Assembly: GCA_035378955.1 (NCBI GenBank)
Contig: DAOSUS010000017.1
Span: 1 to 56,897, forward strand
Length of the DNA stretch: 56,897 nt
Reading direction: 5' to 3'
Source: Candidatus Hydrogenedens sp.
GTDB lineage: Bacteria; Hydrogenedentota; Hydrogenedentia; Hydrogenedentales; Hydrogenedentaceae
Positions 9,552 to 19,111 of this stretch are shown here, piece after piece (positions within the stretch are counted from its first letter, which is position 1; each line of letters starts with the position of its first letter). The notes below the pieces were generated by a model, which was given only the letters and a program-made list of their open reading frames with translations, was not told the origin of the DNA and did not search any database. The position numbers were made by a program, and so were the translations under genes.

Positions 9552-9556
9552 TAGCA

Positions 9557-10762
9557 ATGACCTTCTGGGAACTCATACGAACAGCTATCATTGCTCTGAA
9601 CCAGAACAAAATGCGTGCCGCACTCACTGCATTAGGGGTTATCATTGGTGTTATGTCGGTCATATTATTAATTGCCTTAGGAGAGTCGGCACAAGCCTAT
9701 GTAGAGAGGGAATTTGCGATTATGGGCAGCAATGTCATTATCATCACACCCGGCAAACAAGAAACTACAGGTATGTTTCCCATCAGTGCAGGAAGTCATA
9801 AAAAACTTACCTATGAAATCGCCCGACAAATAAAGAGAAAAGTTCCCGGTATTATTGGTGTGGCTTCCAATACATTAGGATTAGCCAATATACGATATAA
9901 AAACCGTCAGCGAAATGTCTTACTTATTGGCACAACCCCGGATTTCGAGAAGGTCCGCCAGTTATATACACAAATAGGTCGTTTCCTTACCGAAGAAGAT
10001 ATTGAACGAAATAGTCGAGTATGTATCATCGGAACAACCGTTAAAAAAGAACTGTTCGGGACACACCGTGCCTTGTATGAGAAGATTTCCATTAACGGCT
10101 CCAAACATACCGTCGTGGGGATATTAGAAGAACGCGGAATGGCATTGGGAATTGACCTCGGAGACATAGTCATTGCCCCTTTACCCAGTGCTCAACGCAT
10201 TTTCAATGTTGAAGAAGTCATGGAAATCCTATTAGGAGCACGCACGCAGGAGGATATTCCCCGTGCCACAGAAGCCGCAAGGAAAATTGTCCGCTCTGCT
10301 CATGATAATGAAGAAGACTTTACCATCACAAATCAAGATAGCATGCTTTCTGCATTCTCACGAATTTTCAGTATGCTTCGACTGATGTTAGTAGGTATCG
10401 CCTGCATATCTCTTCTGGTAGGGGGCATTGGAATTATGAACATAATGTTAGTATCCGTGCGTGAACGCACGCGCGAAGTAGGTATTCGTATTGCAGTAGG
10501 AGCCACCCGCGCTGATATTGGCTTACAGTTCCTTATGGAATCCATTACCCTTAGTGTTCTCGGTGGAATGACCGGTATTTTCTTAGGCTTCATTGGTTCC
10601 GCTGTTATTCGTATTCTTTATCCCAGTTTGCCCATAGGCTTATCTTTGTGGTCTATAACGACTGCCTTCCTTTTCAGTTCTGCTGTTGGTGTCGTCTCGG
10701 GGGTATATCCTGCCTTAAAAGCGGCAAGTGTTGACCCCGTTGAAGCCCTACGATATGAATAA
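9557..10762 (+). CDS. MacB-type ABC transporter permease (MacB_PCD plus FtsX)
   Basis: This is a 401-aa permease. An N-terminal transmembrane segment (about 18-42) is followed by a large periplasmic core domain (about 43-270) and an FtsX domain with three more helices (about 275-400). The GGIGIMNIMLVSVRERTREV element is the typical FtsX signature, and the protein ends with the usual VDPVEALRYE. Unlike Escherichia coli MacB, the ATPase is a separate polypeptide. It is the last gene of the operon and is followed by a strong hairpin shared with the convergent gene. Confidence 0.93.
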   Translation: MTFWELIRTAIIALNQNKMRAALTALGVIIGVMSVILLIALGESAQAYVEREFAIMGSNVIIITPGKQETTGMFPISAGSHKKLTYEIARQIKRKVPGIIGVASNTLGLANIRYKNRQRNVLLIGTTPDFEKVRQLYTQIGRFLTEEDIERNSRVCIIGTTVKKELFGTHRALYEKISINGSKHTVVGILEERGMALGIDLGDIVIAPLPSAQRIFNVEEVMEILLGARTQEDIPRATEAARKIVRSAHDNEEDFTITNQDSMLSAFSRIFSMLRLMLVGIACISLLVGGIGIMNIMLVSVRERTREVGIRIAVGATRADIGLQFLMESITLSVLGGMTGIFLGFIGSAVIRILYPSLPIGLSLWSITTAFLFSSAVGVVSGVYPALKAASVDPVEALRYE

Positions 10763-10777
10763 TCTATCTGAAACAAG

Positions 10778-10812
10778 ACAAGACCCGATGTTTATAAAAC
10801 ATCAGGTCTTGT
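10778..10812. terminator. Bidirectional hairpin terminator
   Basis: A 16-bp stem with one mismatch (ACAAGACCCGATGTTT against its near-complement) and a 3-nt loop lies between the convergent permease and oxidoreductase genes. T-rich DNA flanks it on both sides, so it probably ends transcription from both strands. Confidence 0.8.
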
Positions 10813-10839
10813 TGTTAAACAATTTGCAAATATCTATTT

Positions 10840-12261
10840 TTAGCAGGGAAGTTCCCAGCCCTTACGATATTCTTTACTTATAATCGCCTTCGGGTCAGAA
10901 ACATTCTTAACAATACCATTAACATTGTCCCAGACCAACTTTTGTCCCGACTTAACAACCACATTCCCAAATTGCACCATTTCTGTAAAGGGACCCGAAT
11001 AATTAAAATTCGAACAAGCAGGTTTATCTTCCTTACAAGCACGAAGCCAATCGAAATACGGACTTTCACCCGGAATACGCTCAATCGTTTCAGGTGGCAT
11101 TTTATAATCCTTCATCAGAGAAGAAGGAACCAATCGTGGCTCACCACCATATTCCCCTGCCGTAAGGATTGCCTTATCACCAATAAACATTGAACCATTC
11201 ATATTATCATCACCCAACACCTCATCTTCGGGTATTCCTTCGGGTCGTTTGGGACGGTTATAAACTTCCTGTCCCGTGGCTTCATCCTTCCAGTGTCCAT
11301 CATACCAATAAACATCAACAGGACCCATATCACCCCGAGCAACGAAGGAATATTTCACTGTAGTTGCAATAGGAAATGTCTGCTTGTTTTGTCCTTTCTG
11401 GAATACGACTTCAACCGAGAATTCGGGTGCTTCATACAGTTTCAATGCCCAGTAGGCAGGGTCCATAATGTGGCAAGCCATATCGCCTAACGAACCAGAA
11501 CCAAAATCCTGCCAGGCACGCCAATCATGGGGAGCCAACTTATGATTATAAGGACGCCATGGAGCACAGTTAATCCAGCGGTCCCAATCCATATCTTCGG
11601 GTGTTACTTCCGGCGGTAATGGTTCTGTCATTCCCTGATTATCCCATACCGGACGATGGGTCCATATATGAACTTCTTTCACATTACCGATAGCACCACT
11701 CCAAATCATCTCGCACAATTGACGGACACCATTACCACAATGTCCTTGGTTACCCATCTGGGTCGCAACACCTGTTTCGCGTGCTGTGATAGTAAGCAAT
11801 CGTGCTTCCGCAATGGTATGTGTCAATGGCTTTTGAACATATACATGTTTTCCCATCTTCATGGCCATATAGGCAGCAGGTGCATGAGAATGGTCCGGAG
11901 TAGAAATTGTAACAGCATCAATTTCTTTCATCTCTTCTAACATATTGCGATAATCTTTATACTTTTTCGCATTCGGCAAACGATAGAATGCCTCTGCAGC
12001 CCGTTTCCAATCTACATCGCACAAGGCTACAACATTATGTCCTAACTTAAAACAACTCATAATATCAGAAAAACCTTTTCCACCAGCACCAATGGCGGCA
12101 ACATTTAATTTCTCGTTCGGAGAAATCTTACGCGGGACAACCTGTGCGGTATTCGGTGTTGGTGATGTCTGTGCAAAAGCACTGGCCGTAACTACCGTTG
12201 TTGAAGAGGCTAAAAACGCCCTTCGTGTCATTTTTGACCATTCATTCTTTTTCATTGTCAT
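10840..12261 (-). CDS. Tat-exported Gfo/Idh/MocA family oxidoreductase
   Basis: This 473-aa protein has a twin-arginine signal (TRRAFLA, residues 12-18, then a hydrophobic stretch ending at AFAQ). An NAD(P)-binding Rossmann domain follows, with AAIGAGGKGF and an acidic CDVDW at the end of beta-2. The Gfo/Idh/MocA sugar-dehydrogenase signature VQKPLTH is also present. The C-terminal half (about 190-470) is the substrate and oligomerisation domain found in the long Planctomycetes/Lentisphaerae-type members. Tat export implies folding with bound cofactor before secretion, so the enzyme probably acts on sugars or glycan fragments in the periplasm. A ribosome-binding site AGAAGGAAG precedes the ATG. 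Confidence 0.9.
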   Translation of the reverse strand: MTMKKNEWSKMTRRAFLASSTTVVTASAFAQTSPTPNTAQVVPRKISPNEKLNVAAIGAGGKGFSDIMSCFKLGHNVVALCDVDWKRAAEAFYRLPNAKKYKDYRNMLEEMKEIDAVTISTPDHSHAPAAYMAMKMGKHVYVQKPLTHTIAEARLLTITARETGVATQMGNQGHCGNGVRQLCEMIWSGAIGNVKEVHIWTHRPVWDNQGMTEPLPPEVTPEDMDWDRWINCAPWRPYNHKLAPHDWRAWQDFGSGSLGDMACHIMDPAYWALKLYEAPEFSVEVVFQKGQNKQTFPIATTVKYSFVARGDMGPVDVYWYDGHWKDEATGQEVYNRPKRPEGIPEDEVLGDDNMNGSMFIGDKAILTAGEYGGEPRLVPSSLMKDYKMPPETIERIPGESPYFDWLRACKEDKPACSNFNYSGPFTEMVQFGNVVVKSGQKLVWDNVNGIVKNVSDPKAIISKEYRKGWELPC

Positions 12262-12460
12262 ACTTCCTTCTGATAAGTTTTTATTTTAAATGTTTACTGT
12301 ATTGAAGCACAGATAATAAGATAGTTTATTACAACGAATAAAGAAAAGTAAAAAAGCACGATATTAAATCTGTAAACAGAAATCAACATATAGATAAGTG
12401 ATACATATCATTTTAATTCAGCAATATCCCCGTTTGAAATAAAGGCCACTATTCTCGTGT

Positions 12461-13828
12461 TTATACAACTTTACCATATAGGTCATATATCTCTGCTTCT
12501 TCGATTTTTACCTGATAAAATCCGCCTATTTGCAAGGTTCGCGGAGAGGATATCCAGATAACACCATCAACATCCGGGGCTTCTGCATAAGACCTGCCTA
12601 TCCAAAGGTTCTTCTCCTTGTCATAATCATCAATTAAGACTTTGTATTCTTTGCCTACACGATTTTTATTAAATTCATACGATATTTCTGCCTGTGTTTC
12701 CATAAGAATATGATAGCGTCGTTCTGCTACCAGTTTTCCTACCTTGCCTGGTAATTCCATAGCGGGTGTATTCTCTTCCGGGGAAAAAATAAAAGACCCC
12801 AATCGTTCAAATCGGATTTGTTCTATCCCTTTTATTAGTTGCTGAAATGCTCTAAAACTTTCTCCGGGAAAACCTAAAATAATGGTGGTGCGAAAAACCA
12901 TATCGGGTATGAAATCTCGTATCTCCTGTATTGCTTTTATAACATCTTTATTCCAGCCGGGGCGATTCATCAATCGAAGCACTTTCTTATCTACATGTTG
13001 AATAGGTATATCTAAATAATGAACCACTTTAGGCTCTGTTTTCATAACCTGTAAAAGTTTCTTTGTTACTCCGGACGGTAAAACATACAAACAGCGTATC
13101 CAAAAATCCCCCTTCAATTTTGCCAATTCCTGAATTAATTCAGGCAAGCCATATCCCTTTTTCAAATCCCTGCCATAACGAGTTATATCCTGGGCAATTA
13201 GATTAAGTTCTTTTATACCTTGTCCAATTAAGTATTCCGCCTCTTGCAAAAGAATGTCCATAGGGACAGAATGATAAGCCCCTTTTATTTGAGGAATGGA
13301 ACAAAAAGAACAGGCATGAGAACAACCATCTGCAATTTTCAGAAAAGAATACGCAGAAGGAGTAATGATTTTTCTACGGATATATCTTCCTACACTTACA
13401 CTCGGTTTCCGCAAACAACAAAATTTTTGGTTGCGGGGTAATTCCTCTTCCTGAATATATCTCAATAAAGTTTCTAATTGTCCTACACCTACCAATCCAT
13501 CAATTTCTGGAAACTCTTTCCATAGTTCCTGAGGATACCTCTGGGCTAAACAACCGAAAACAAAGAACTTTGACGGATTTTTCCTCTTTCTCTTGCTTTC
13601 CGCTATCTCCGAAATCACATCAATAGATTGCTTTTTTGCATCTAAAATAAAACCGCAAGTATTTAGTAAAACCACATCAAAACTCTCTTCCGCATTAAAA
13701 CCCTCCAACGGTATTACTTCATAACCTATATCTTCCAATAAACCTGCCAGATACTCATTATCAACTGTATTTTTATCACACCCTAAAGTAATTATTCCTA
13801 CTCTTTTTGTTTTTTTTCCTGTTGACAT
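12461..13828 (-). CDS. rimO: Ribosomal protein S12 methylthiotransferase RimO
   Basis: This is a 455-aa radical-SAM methylthiotransferase. The N-terminal UPF0004 domain has Cys 17 (TLGCDKN), Cys 58 (NTCGFI) and Cys 93 (FGCLAQRY) for the auxiliary cluster. The radical-SAM motif GCSHACSFC supplies Cys 169, 173 and 176. A C-terminal TRAM domain spans about 385-450. NTCGFI followed by AKKQS, and the SIPQIKG after the radical-SAM cysteines, favour RimO over the tRNA-modifying MiaB. RimO thiomethylates an Asp of ribosomal protein S12. It is slightly longer than typical because of an insertion near residues 135-155. It appears to be a stand-alone gene. Confidence 0.93.
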   Translation of the reverse strand: MSTGKKTKRVGIITLGCDKNTVDNEYLAGLLEDIGYEVIPLEGFNAEESFDVVLLNTCGFILDAKKQSIDVISEIAESKRKRKNPSKFFVFGCLAQRYPQELWKEFPEIDGLVGVGQLETLLRYIQEEELPRNQKFCCLRKPSVSVGRYIRRKIITPSAYSFLKIADGCSHACSFCSIPQIKGAYHSVPMDILLQEAEYLIGQGIKELNLIAQDITRYGRDLKKGYGLPELIQELAKLKGDFWIRCLYVLPSGVTKKLLQVMKTEPKVVHYLDIPIQHVDKKVLRLMNRPGWNKDVIKAIQEIRDFIPDMVFRTTIILGFPGESFRAFQQLIKGIEQIRFERLGSFIFSPEENTPAMELPGKVGKLVAERRYHILMETQAEISYEFNKNRVGKEYKVLIDDYDKEKNLWIGRSYAEAPDVDGVIWISSPRTLQIGGFYQVKIEEAEIYDLYGKVV

Positions 13829-13947
13829 TCTTCTTCTTTATTTTATGTTTAATTTTTACAAATATATTATTAATAAGAAAAACATTATAATGAAAAACCT
13901 AACCCCATTTCATCTGAAATATTGTTCATATCCCATTTAAAAATCTA

Positions 13948-13973
13948 CCCGATGGCTCTTTCGAGCCATCGGG
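13948..13973 (-). terminator. Hairpin terminator of the small lipoprotein gene
   Basis: A perfect 11-bp stem CCCGATGGCTC with its complement and a 4-nt loop is followed on the minus strand by GATTTTTA. It lies about 40 bp beyond the stop codon of the gene at 14015. Confidence 0.85.
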
Positions 13974-14014
13974 AAAAAGCAGAGAGTATAAAATATATTT
14001 ATTTGCAGATACTA

Positions 14015-14476
14015 TTATAGGCCATCAACATTGATAGTCTTAACTAACCATGCAGGAACTTTCTTTCCTTTTTCATTGGTTGTTTCATACTTCTTCAAAA
14101 TAAGTTCTACAGAAACGGCTCCAGCAACACTGCTTAAATCAATCGGATACGCAGAGGCTGTTCCATCATTATTAATTTTAATCTGCATATTTCCTAAATC
14201 TACTTTGCCTTCATCGGCATAACCGGATTCAAGCCCTAATTGCAACATAGGCTTAACTTCCTGTTTTCCACCGACTTCCGGATGCTCAAAATCTTCGGCA
14301 AGAGTTTCCATCAACATATCAATGTTTTTGGATTCTAATGCAGTTTTGACCTTATCTATGGTAGCACGGATTAATTCCTCATCGGTAGGACCTTTCCCTT
14401 TCCCGGCACAGCCCAGAACAGAAAGCATAGCGACCATAGACATTACAACGAGTGAACTGATAAGGATTCTTTTCAT
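14015..14476 (-). CDS. Small lipoprotein, NTF2/SnoaL-like
   Basis: This 153-aa protein has a hydrophobic leader ending in lipobox VLGC (Cys 23). The mature part has the look of an NTF2-like (DUF4440/SnoaL) cone fold: an N-terminal helix (EELIRATIDKVKTALESKN), a second helix with MLAEDF-like acidic residues, then alternating strands ending in WLVKTINV. This assignment rests on pattern, not on a catalytic motif. It may be a binding or secretion-associated lipoprotein. It is monocistronic with its own terminator and a good ribosome-binding site (AGGAGAT). It is divergent from the FAD oxidoreductase gene. Confidence 0.65.
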   Translation of the reverse strand: MKRILISSLVVMSMVAMLSVLGCAGKGKGPTDEELIRATIDKVKTALESKNIDMLMETLAEDFEHPEVGGKQEVKPMLQLGLESGYADEGKVDLGNMQIKINNDGTASAYPIDLSSVAGAVSVELILKKYETTNEKGKKVPAWLVKTINVDGL

Positions 14477-14638
14477 ATTGAATCTCCTTTATTTGTTTGT
14501 TTTTTTGTGTTATAGTTGTTAAAGTTTAAAAGATATAACTCTTTTAGTGAAATGTATGACTATACTTCACAAAAGGTGGTTTCAACTTTTTTTATTTTTT
14601 TATAAAAAAATTAAATTATTAACAAAAAAGGTTTTGAT

Positions 14639-16390
14639 ATGAAACGAAGAGATTTTTTATTAACAATGGGGACATCTCCTATTTTGTATGTACCCTCTTC
14701 AAAAAACAACCCCACTAAATCTCATTATACAGATAAGAAAACCCTTAAAAAACAGAAGAATACAGAACTTATGAAAGCCGATGTGGTTATAATTGGTGGT
14801 GGAACAGGAGGGGTAGCATGTGCTTTATCTGCCTTGCAACATGGACTATCGGTTATTATGACAGAGGAAACCTTATGGCTGGGAGGACAAATGACTTCGC
14901 AGGCAGTTCCGCCCGATGAAAATCCATGGGTGGAAGACAAAGGTTCTACGGAAAGATACAAACTATTTCGAAACGCAATTCGCGATTTTTATCGAAAAAA
15001 TTACCCCTTGCTTGAAGAACATAAGAACAATCCAAAATTAAACCCCGGCAATGGAAATGTTTCGCGAATATGCCATGAACCCCGTGTCAGTGCCCAAGTG
15101 ATTGAAAGTATACTCTCCCCTTATATATCAGGAAAAAAACTTACTGTCTTAAAAAAACATATTCCCCTATCGGTAGAAACAAACGGTGACTATTTCTCTG
15201 CTGTTAAAGTTTTATCCTTAGAAACAGGAAATGAAATATACCTTTCAGCTCCTTATTTTATTGATGCTACAGAAACGGGAGAACTGCTTCCTTTAGGAAA
15301 AGTAGAATATGTAATCGGTATGGAGTCTCAAAAAGAAACCCATGAACCTCATGCCCCTACAAACTCCGACCCCAAAGGGATGCAGGCATGTACATGGTGC
15401 TTTGCTATGGATTACGACCCGAATGGCGACCACCGAATTAACAAGCCTGATAATTATGATTTTTGGCATTCTTTAATTCCCCAATTAGACCCACCCTGGA
15501 CAGGTCCTTTATTAAGTCTGACAGCAACACATCCTGTAACTCTCCAACAACGCACATTGCCATTTGACCCCACAGGAAACACGAAAGCAAGTTGGTGGAA
15601 TTACCGTCAAATTTTAGATAAAAATCTTTTCGATACAAATATTATTCCTTACAGCATAACCCTTGTTAACTGGCCTCAAAACGATTATTTTTTAGGAAAT
15701 ATCATTGAGAACAAAACAAAAGACGAAGACTTATTCCATGAAAGAAAAGCCAAAGAATTGAGCCTTGCTCTCTTTTACTGGTTACAGACGGAAGCACCCC
15801 GCCCGGATGGTGGAACAGGTTGGAAAGGTTTGCGATTACGCCCAGATGTTACTGGCACAGAAGATGGCTTTGCCATGAGACCCTATATACGCGAAGCAAG
15901 ACGGATTAAAGCAGAATTTACTATATGCGAACAACATATCGGGAAAGATGCACGAAAAGAATTATTCAAAACACAAGACTACATCCTTCCTGAATTTTTC
16001 AAAGATACTGTAGGTATTGGTTATTATCGAATTGACCTTCATCCACGAACCAACGGTAAAAACTATTTTGATGTAGATTCCTTACCTTTCCAGATACCTT
16101 TGGGAGCCTTAATACCAAAACGAGTTGAGAACATGCTTCCTGTTTCTAAAAATATTGGCACAACACACATTACGAACGGAGCCTATCGCCTTCATCATGT
16201 TGAATGGCACATCGGAGAAGCCGTCGGATGTCTTTTAGCGTTTTGCAAACAAAATAACCTCTTACCCCGTCAGGTCAAAAATCATTCTGATTCCTTAGAA
16301 CAATTCCAAGAAATGCTGCAGAAAGATTCCATTCCTCTTCAATGGGATAAAGAAATTCTACAGCAAATGGGCAAAAAGAGCGGTTCATAA
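14639..16390 (+). CDS. Exported FAD-dependent oxidoreductase
   Basis: This 583-aa protein has a short twin-arginine-like leader (KRRDFLLTMG, 2-11). A classical FAD-binding dinucleotide fold follows, with GGGTGG at 53-58. The next helix has the FAD_oxidored signature WLGGQMTSQAVPPDE, where TSQ and the Pro-rich turn are typical of this family. A C-terminal segment with NIGTTHITNGAYRLHH closes the FAD site. Family members occur widely in polysaccharide-degrading Planctomycetes and Bacteroidetes, and some are mislabelled xanthan lyase; the substrate is unknown. The leader is weak in hydrophobicity, so export is probable but not certain. It is monocistronic and followed by a repeat-containing gap. 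Confidence 0.82.
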   Translation: MKRRDFLLTMGTSPILYVPSSKNNPTKSHYTDKKTLKKQKNTELMKADVVIIGGGTGGVACALSALQHGLSVIMTEETLWLGGQMTSQAVPPDENPWVEDKGSTERYKLFRNAIRDFYRKNYPLLEEHKNNPKLNPGNGNVSRICHEPRVSAQVIESILSPYISGKKLTVLKKHIPLSVETNGDYFSAVKVLSLETGNEIYLSAPYFIDATETGELLPLGKVEYVIGMESQKETHEPHAPTNSDPKGMQACTWCFAMDYDPNGDHRINKPDNYDFWHSLIPQLDPPWTGPLLSLTATHPVTLQQRTLPFDPTGNTKASWWNYRQILDKNLFDTNIIPYSITLVNWPQNDYFLGNIIENKTKDEDLFHERKAKELSLALFYWLQTEAPRPDGGTGWKGLRLRPDVTGTEDGFAMRPYIREARRIKAEFTICEQHIGKDARKELFKTQDYILPEFFKDTVGIGYYRIDLHPRTNGKNYFDVDSLPFQIPLGALIPKRVENMLPVSKNIGTTHITNGAYRLHHVEWHIGEAVGCLLAFCKQNNLLPRQVKNHSDSLEQFQEMLQKDSIPLQWDKEILQQMGKKSGS

Positions 16391-16744
16391 ACTTCACCTA
16401 TAACCATTACAAGTATTTTCATTAGATTAAATTGTTGCGGGTTAGTTCTGTTATTTCAATGACTACAAGCACCCCAAATATTCTCATAAGAATTAAATCC
16501 ATATAGTCTTTCACTTTTTGTAAAGATATCTCTCCGTCCCATCCGTCCTATTCGTCTCTTCTATCTCATCCGTCCCATTCGTCTCATCTGTCCCATCCGT
16601 CCCATCTGTCCTATTCGTCTCTTCTATCTCATCCGTCCCATTCGTCTCATCTGTCCCATCCGTCTCATTACAAATAATTACGGAACACCCCAATTAACTT
16701 CAATAGGCAGGAAACGGCATATTGCGCGTAGAAATTTCACAAAT
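16391..16744. other. 354-bp gap: AT-rich spacer plus minisatellite
   Basis: No gene is supported here. The first 140 bp are plain AT-rich spacer. The 9-bp minisatellite occupies 16537-16671, and the remaining 70 bp lead to the 3' end of tRNA-Lys. A 60-codon minus-strand frame runs through the repeat only because the unit length is a multiple of three. Confidence 0.7.
16537..16671. repeat. 9-bp minisatellite with 63-bp higher-order period, cluster 2
   Basis: Fifteen contiguous 9-bp units follow TCYYATYYG. A block of six units beginning TCCTATTCG, TCTCTTCTA, TCTCATCCG at 16546-16599 recurs identically at 16609-16662, separated by one unit (TCCCATCTG). This gives a 63-bp higher-order period made of seven units. 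The duplication of a whole block points to unequal crossover or slippage after the units had diverged. Confidence 0.9.
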
Positions 16745-16820
16745 TGGTGGGCCGTGCAGGAATTGAACCTGCGACCTTGGGATTAAGAGTCCCCTGCTCT
16801 ACCAGCTAAGCTAACGGCCC
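16745..16820 (-). tRNA. tRNA-Lys (anticodon CUU)
   Basis: The minus strand folds as a 76-nt tRNA. It has acceptor GGGCCGU paired with ACGGCCC, a D-arm with AGCUUAGCUGGUAGAGC, anticodon loop CUCUUAA (anticodon CUU) and T-loop GGUUCAAUUCC. Discriminator A is followed by an encoded CCA. It lies 11 bp downstream of tRNA-Gly and is probably on the same transcript. Confidence 0.97.
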
Positions 16821-16831
16821 TGATAAAAAAA

Positions 16832-16907
<76 letters not shown>

Positions 16908-16924
16908 AACTTTTTGCATCAATA

Positions 16925-16953
16925 ATTTTATCAAAAAACAAACACCAATTCAA
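16925..16953 (-). promoter_or_regulatory. Sigma-70-type promoter of the tRNA pair
   Basis: The minus strand shows TTGAAT (16948-16953), a 17-bp spacer and TAAAAT (16925-16930). The predicted transcription start is about 10 nt upstream of the tRNA-Gly 5' end, an appropriate leader length. Confidence 0.65.
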
Positions 16954-17089
16954 ACTTGATTATTACAAATAAAATAATCTTCTAACCAGATATCTTAGAG
17001 ATATTACCTAACAGATAGATAATTATCTTCAACTTTTGGTATATTACATTTCTAAAAATCGGAATTTAAACAATAAAGGAGATATGCCC

Positions 17090-18985
17090 ATGAGTTTCCC
17101 AATTAATGTAGAGAAATACAAACCTATTGCTGTGAACCCGTTTCATCAAGAGTTTACAAAAGAACAATTAGAACAGTTGAAAACAAACATTCAAGTTGTT
17201 CGTGATTCCATCATTTTCTTTACCGCTGTTGCAGGAATCCGTGGTCTGGGGGGGCATACCGGTGGAGCATATAGTATCGTTCCTGAAGTATTAGTTCTGG
17301 ATAGTTTTATGAAAGGTTCTGAAAAAATTTATCCCGTTTATTTTGATGAAGCAGGGCACCGTGTGGCTATTCAATATGCAATGTCTGCTTTCAACGGAAT
17401 TATCCCATTTGACTATTTATTACATTATCGTGAGGCTAATTATGGACTTTATGGACATCCGGAAATTGAGCATGAATTAGGGATAAAATTTGCATCCGGT
17501 CGTTTAGGGCATTTATGGTCTTTTGTTAATGGTGTAGCATTAGCCAATCCAGATAAGGTTGTTTTTATGTTAGGTTCTGACGGTTCCCAGCAGGAAGGTG
17601 ATGATGCAGAATCTGCACGACTCGCTGTTGCTCAGAAAATAAATGTTAAATTGTGTATTGATGATAACAATGTAACAATCTCGGGTCATCCTTCCCAGTA
17701 TCTACCAGGCTATGACATTGGGAAAACGCTATCTGGACACGGCTTAAATGTGGATGTCGGCGAAGGTGAAAATCTGGAAAGTCTGGTGCAACGTATGATT
17801 AAAGCAGTGCGACAAGAAGGTCCTGTGGCTCTGATTAACAAACGAGTAATGGCACCGGGCGTTCCCGGGATTGAAGGGAACCATTCAGGACATGATGTTA
17901 TCGGAAAAGACAACGCTATTGCTTACTTTGAAAAACGCGGTATGCCTGAAGTTATTGAATTCTTAAACAAAGTTGAAAAAATTTCTGTAAGCAGAACTTA
18001 TCGGGGGTGTTCTAAGGAACAGGGAAGTAATCGAACGGAATTTGGAAATATTGTTAAGGATTATTTAACAGCACATCCCGAAGAAAAGAGCGAACGAAAA
18101 ATTTTAGTTATTGATTCCGACCTCGAAGGTTCCACCGGATTAAAAGCCATCCGTGTAGCACATCCGGATATATTCATAAATGGTGGCGTTCAGGAACGCG
18201 GGAATTTCTCTGCTTCTGCAGGTTTCGGGTTTGAAAAAGGCAAGCAGGGAATATTTAGCACCTTCTCTGCCTTTTTAGAAATGATTCTTTCTGAACTAAC
18301 CATGGCACGGTTAAATAAAGCCAATGCCATTTGTCATTTTTCCCATGCCGGGGTTGATGATATCGCTGATAATACCTGTCATTATGGAATTAATATTTTC
18401 TTCGCCGATAATGGTCTCCCGGAAGGTGATAATACACGGCTTTACTTCCCGGCAGATGCTCTACAACTTAAAGCAGTCGTTCATCGTATCTGGAAAGATG
18501 AGGGCATTCGGTTTATTTTTACCACCCGCAGTAAAGTTCCGTTTATTTGCAAAGAAGATGGCACGAAGTTCTATGAAGGCAATTATCAATTTGTTCCCGG
18601 AAAAGATGAAATTATCCGAAAAGGTACCGCCGGATATGTAATATCTTATGGAGAAATGCTACACCGTGCATTAGATGCTGTGGAACAAGCACGAGAACAG
18701 GGATTGGATGTAGGTCTCATCAATAAACCGACACTTAATGTAGTAGATGAAGATATGATGACCGTTTTAGGAAAAGCCCCATTCGTTTTAGTGGTCGAGG
18801 CACAAAACATCAAAACAGGCTTGGGCAGTCGTTTTGGCAGTTGGCTACTTCAAAGGCAATATGCTCCTAAATTTGATTATATGGGTGTTAGTAAACCCGG
18901 AAAAGGCGGACTATCTGAACATATTACCTATCAAGGATTAGACCCTGAACATATCCTCGAAAGGATAAAACAACTCGCAGGTTAA
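17090..18985 (+). CDS. tkt: Transketolase
   Basis: This is a 631-aa thiamine-diphosphate enzyme of the non-oxidative pentose phosphate pathway, transferring two-carbon ketol units between sugar phosphates. The N-terminal pyrophosphate-binding domain has GHTGGAYS and the ThDP motif GSDGSQQEGDDAE, ending in NN (DDNN). The middle pyrimidine domain starts near SDLEGSTGLK and includes an SHAGVDD segment, and a C-terminal transketolase domain completes the order. Upstream in-frame codons exist to 17036. I place the start at the ATG at 17090 (MSFPIN) because AAGGAG at 17076-17081 sits 8 bp before it; the ATG at 17084 is only 2 bp away. Several residues depart from the classical enzyme (for example GDDAE in place of GxxxE), so substrate range could differ. 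Confidence 0.88.
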   Translation: MSFPINVEKYKPIAVNPFHQEFTKEQLEQLKTNIQVVRDSIIFFTAVAGIRGLGGHTGGAYSIVPEVLVLDSFMKGSEKIYPVYFDEAGHRVAIQYAMSAFNGIIPFDYLLHYREANYGLYGHPEIEHELGIKFASGRLGHLWSFVNGVALANPDKVVFMLGSDGSQQEGDDAESARLAVAQKINVKLCIDDNNVTISGHPSQYLPGYDIGKTLSGHGLNVDVGEGENLESLVQRMIKAVRQEGPVALINKRVMAPGVPGIEGNHSGHDVIGKDNAIAYFEKRGMPEVIEFLNKVEKISVSRTYRGCSKEQGSNRTEFGNIVKDYLTAHPEEKSERKILVIDSDLEGSTGLKAIRVAHPDIFINGGVQERGNFSASAGFGFEKGKQGIFSTFSAFLEMILSELTMARLNKANAICHFSHAGVDDIADNTCHYGINIFFADNGLPEGDNTRLYFPADALQLKAVVHRIWKDEGIRFIFTTRSKVPFICKEDGTKFYEGNYQFVPGKDEIIRKGTAGYVISYGEMLHRALDAVEQAREQGLDVGLINKPTLNVVDEDMMTVLGKAPFVLVVEAQNIKTGLGSRFGSWLLQRQYAPKFDYMGVSKPGKGGLSEHITYQGLDPEHILERIKQLAG

Positions 18986-19042
18986 GATAGGGAACATATT
19001 AAACAAATCCCGTTTTAGATATTTGTTCTATATATAAAAGAA

Positions 19043-19069
19043 TCCCCGATTACTTTGCGTAATCGGGGA
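19043..19069. terminator. Hairpin between convergent transketolase and prepilin genes
   Basis: A perfect 11-bp stem TCCCCGATTAC with its complement and a 5-nt loop. On the minus strand it is followed by TTCTTTTATATA, so it mainly suits termination of the prepilin gene. Only a weaker T-rich stretch follows on the plus strand. Confidence 0.75.
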
Positions 19070-19111
19070 CTTGCGAGGGTTTTGAACAGAAACGAAAGGA
19101 AGAGGAGAGGG

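Noticed and set aside
2..16671. CRISPR array for the short repeats
   Set aside because: Units are 9 bp and contiguous without spacers; no cas genes are present in the window.
16511..16693. Minus-strand 60-codon frame through the minisatellite
   Set aside because: It is open only because the unit is 9 bp; the translation is a simple ETDGT-type repeat with no ribosome-binding site.
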